The translations under genes and the position numbers were made by a program. A stretch of DNA of 64,000 nt from Prochloraceae cyanobacterium PL24a_bin.78. Lineage in GTDB: Bacteria; Cyanobacteriota; Cyanobacteriia; Cyanobacteriales; JANQIW01. Shown in pieces: positions 61,448 through 64,000 of the stretch. The notes beneath the pieces were generated by a model that was not told the DNA's origin, made no database searches, and saw nothing but the letters and a program-made list of their open reading frames with translations. The stretch lies in assembly GCA_028281945.1 (NCBI GenBank), contig JANQIW010000172.1:41013-105012 (forward strand), written 5' to 3'. The first letter of the stretch is position 1. Each line of letters opens with the position of its first letter.

Positions 61448-61872
61448 ATTTACAACGAAATTTTATTTTTTTATTATTATTGATAGCCTCGACAATATTT
61501 TTCTTCAAGTTTGATAGGTTGTTTAAGTATTATTTAAATCTTAAAACATTCCAAAGGGTTATGATCTCTCTTATTATAACATTTACCTTACTACTACTTC
61601 AAAATAAGGACTGGGTTTATAACTATTTAATAATTCCAAGAAGTATAACCATAGATAATGGGATAATTGAGATTTAATCATTAAGAAATTCTTATTATTG
61701 TCCCTTTTAGATAGTATTTCTTTATGTATGGTAAAGAGAGCATAGATTACTTGATAGTTAATTAAGAAATAGAATAAAATATATCCATAATCAAGATAAG
61801 AAATTAAAATAAAATACTAAAGTCATAGTCAAAAAATGACAAAAGTCTAAATATATTATAAAGAAAAAATAA
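61448..61872. other. Divergent promoter region between kaiA3 and ctaA
   Basis: 425 bp containing the promoters of both genes. A hydrophobic plus-strand frame across 61399-61677 is not convincing. No copper-responsive operator or dispersed repeat was recognised. Confidence 0.4.
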
Positions 61873-64000
61873 ATGTTACAAATTTCTCAACCAGAAGCAA
61901 TGCAACAGTCAGTTACAGAAATCTTCAAGACAGCAACTATTGATATTAAAGGAATGAAATGTGGAGGATGCGTTAAAGCAGTTGAAAGACAGTTAATTCA
62001 AAATGAAGGAGTTTTGGAAGCTTGTGTGAATTTAGTTACATCAGTAGCTACTCTGAAATATAATCCAGAAAAAACTCAACCAGAAATTTTAGCCACAAGA
62101 CTAACTGAAAAAGGATTTCCTAGTCAACCTAGGGATGGGGAAACTGGTAATTTTAATAAATTAATTGAAATAACCCAAACTCGAAAACAAGAAAATCAAC
62201 AGCAGTTATGGAATTTAACTTTAGCAACAATTCTGATTTTAGGTTCTATTTTAGGACATTTAAATCATTTTGGTGGTCCTAGCTTTCCTATAGTTAATCA
62301 AATTTGGTTTCATTGGAGTTTAGCAACTTTAGCAATTTTCTTACCTGGAAGGTTAATTATCATAGATGGATTCCGTAGTTTATGGCATCAAAATCCTAAT
62401 ATGAATACTTTAATTAGTATAGGAGCATTGAGTGCCTATCTAACAAGTTGTATTGCCCTCTTATTTCCTCAATTAGGATGGGAATGTTTTTTTGACGAAC
62501 CCATAATGTTATTAGGTTTTATTCTTTTAGGGAAAACTTTACAGTCACGAGCCAAAAATAAAGCCTCATCAGCATTAGAAGCATTAATGGCTCTCCAACC
62601 ACCTCAAGCAGTTTTAATTAGTAGTGCAAGTATTGATGAAACAGGAATTAAAATACCTGTAGAAGAAGTAAGACTGGGTGAATTTGTCAAAGTATTACCA
62701 GGAGAAAAAATGCCTGTAGATGGAGAAATTGTAGATGGCAAAACTTCTCTAGATGAATCTATGTTGACGGGAGAATCTATTCCTGTGGTGAAACAACCAG
62801 GAGATATGGTAATAGCAGGTACAATGAATCTCAATGGGGTAATAGCAGTTAAAACCACTCGCACAGGCAAAGATACTACTTTAGCTGAGATTATCGAAAG
62901 TGTAGAAAGTGCACAAACCAAAAAAGCACCAATTCAACAATTGGCAGATACTGTAGCTGGATATTTTACCTATGGAGTTATGGCTATGGCTACTCTAACT
63001 TTTCTGTTTTGGTATTTTATTGGTAGTCATCTTTGGCAAGAAACAGTTTTAGCAATTTCCCCTTCTTCTTTGTTATTGAGTTTAAAAATGGCTATTGCCA
63101 CTTTAGTTATAGCTTGCCCTTGTGCCCTTGGATTGGCAACTCCAACCGCTATTTTAGTAGGAACTAGTGTAGGGGCGGAAAGAGGGATTTTAATCAAAGG
63201 AGGAGATATTTTAGAAGTTGTCCATAAATTAGATACGGTAATTTTTGATAAAACAGGGACACTTACTATTGGATATCCCATAATAACTGATTGTTTACCT
63301 AAAAATGGTGTGAGTAAAGAGCGTTTACTTCAACTAGCAGCTAGTATCGAAAAAGGAACTAATCATCCTTTAGCTCAAGCTATAGTTTCTGCCGCTTTAG
63401 AAGAGGATATTTCTCTTTTAACTGCTACAGATATTTATACAGAGATCGGTTTAGGGGTATGTGGTGTAGTAGAAGGAGAACAAGTTTTAGTGGGAAATGC
63501 TCCTTGGTTAGCATCTCAAGGAATTAATCTAGATAACTCTATCATTCAAGAAGCTATTTTTGCTGCTCAACAGGGGAAAACTATTGTATATGTTGCCTAT
63601 CTTGGTAAAATTATCGGCTTAATTGCTTTAGCAGATCAAATTCGCCCAGATGCGGTGGAAACTGTCTCTAAACTACAAAAATTAGGTATTAAAGTGATGT
63701 TACTCACTGGAGATAATCCCTTAGTTGCTAAAAAAATCGCTTCATCTCTTGGTATTCAAGAATTTTTTGCCAATCTTAAACCCGACGATAAAGTTTCTAC
63801 TATTCAGTCTTTAAAAGATAATTCCAAATCAAAAGTTATAGCTATGGTAGGAGATGGAATTAATGATGCACCAGCTATAGCGACGGCTGATATTGGAATC
63901 GCTCTTCAAATGGGCACTGAAGTAGCAATTGAAAGCGCGGGAATTGTTTTAATGGGAAATCGTTTATTAGATGTGGTTAACTCTATTAAACTTAGTCGTG
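61873..64000 (+). CDS. ctaA: Copper-transporting P1B-type ATPase, CtaA-like, 5' part
   Basis: The frame runs off the window after 709 codons. The N-terminal heavy-metal domain has GMKCGGC (Cys30, Cys33). Its GG inside the motif is the CtaA form, whereas PacS has MTCAAC. The membrane metal site is CPC at 415-417, followed by ALGLATPTA. The phosphorylation motif DKTGT starts at Asp459, the actuator loop is LDESMLTGESIPV, and GDGINDAPA lies near the edge. CtaA moves Cu(I) across the plasma membrane and, with Atx1 and PacS, feeds thylakoid plastocyanin. What follows the last codon cannot be seen. Confidence 0.93.
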   Translation, partial: MLQISQPEAMQQSVTEIFKTATIDIKGMKCGGCVKAVERQLIQNEGVLEACVNLVTSVATLKYNPEKTQPEILATRLTEKGFPSQPRDGETGNFNKLIEITQTRKQENQQQLWNLTLATILILGSILGHLNHFGGPSFPIVNQIWFHWSLATLAIFLPGRLIIIDGFRSLWHQNPNMNTLISIGALSAYLTSCIALLFPQLGWECFFDEPIMLLGFILLGKTLQSRAKNKASSALEALMALQPPQAVLISSASIDETGIKIPVEEVRLGEFVKVLPGEKMPVDGEIVDGKTSLDESMLTGESIPVVKQPGDMVIAGTMNLNGVIAVKTTRTGKDTTLAEIIESVESAQTKKAPIQQLADTVAGYFTYGVMAMATLTFLFWYFIGSHLWQETVLAISPSSLLLSLKMAIATLVIACPCALGLATPTAILVGTSVGAERGILIKGGDILEVVHKLDTVIFDKTGTLTIGYPIITDCLPKNGVSKERLLQLAASIEKGTNHPLAQAIVSAALEEDISLLTATDIYTEIGLGVCGVVEGEQVLVGNAPWLASQGINLDNSIIQEAIFAAQQGKTIVYVAYLGKIIGLIALADQIRPDAVETVSKLQKLGIKVMLLTGDNPLVAKKIASSLGIQEFFANLKPDDKVSTIQSLKDNSKSKVIAMVGDGINDAPAIATADIGIALQMGTEVAIESAGIVLMGNRLLDVVNSIKLSR

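Noticed and set aside
61399..61677. 92-codon hydrophobic open frame on the plus strand before ctaA
   Set aside because: Its start overlaps the kaiA3 N-terminus on the other strand, it has no ribosome site, and Phe/Leu/Ile richness is expected from AT-rich DNA.

Overview
The window is AT-rich chromosomal DNA from a cyanobacterium, probably a unicellular low-GC form related to Geminocystis or Cyanobacterium. The lineage is inferred from gene content and base composition; no search was run. Cyanobacterial markers include a ferredoxin-type nitrite reductase, an NrtP nitrate permease, two NtcA boxes, a CtaA copper ATPase, a Tic20-like protein, a PCP-reductase-domain peptide and Kai clock genes.

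Layout. Positions 1-4.0 kb hold a clpP end, a DnaJ-domain protein, an O-methyltransferase and nirA. Positions 4.0-10 kb hold nrtP, a pentapeptide-repeat protein, a Rieske protein, an ABC-2 permease and a holin-like protein. Positions 10-24 kb hold ychF, malQ, two sulfotransferases, a PLP decarboxylase, cbiT, cdsA, lnt and a ProX-like lipoprotein. Positions 24-36.5 kb hold an aldo/keto reductase, a TrbI-like protein, a lytic transglycosylase, an FtsL-like protein, ftsI, a second pentapeptide protein, a tRNA-Leu(CAA) overlapping an M48 protease gene, and an A-type Fe-S carrier.

Positions 38.6-47.3 kb are a complete type III-A CRISPR effector operon on the minus strand: cas6 fused to a helix-turn-helix domain, cas10/csm1, csm2, csm3, csm4, csm5 and a second cas6-like gene. 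There is no CRISPR array, no cas1/cas2 and no csm6 in the window. Cas10 keeps the GGDD cyclase motif but has lost the HD nuclease motif. The operon should therefore make cyclic oligoadenylate and cut target RNA, with its signalled effector encoded elsewhere.

Positions 47.8-57.8 kb are mostly housekeeping genes: aroQ, cinA, a WecA/MraY-type transferase, glyA, a Tic20-like protein, an FAH-family protein, rpsF with an unusual long tail, and a UbiH-like hydroxylase. A decayed IS200/IS605-type element with an omega-RNA-like end lies between the FAH-family gene and rpsF. Positions 58-61.5 kb carry kaiA3, kaiB3 and kaiC3, the non-standard clock set in which KaiA3 has a response-regulator N-terminus. 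The window ends inside ctaA.

The most pervasive unexplained structure is a family of about 15 dispersed elements, roughly 100-160 bp each. They have inverted ends (atatcaattttc ... gaaaattgatat) and an internal minisatellite in two flavours. One copy sits between kaiB3 and kaiC3, two flank the csm operon, and one appears to have been split by an unrelated MITE.
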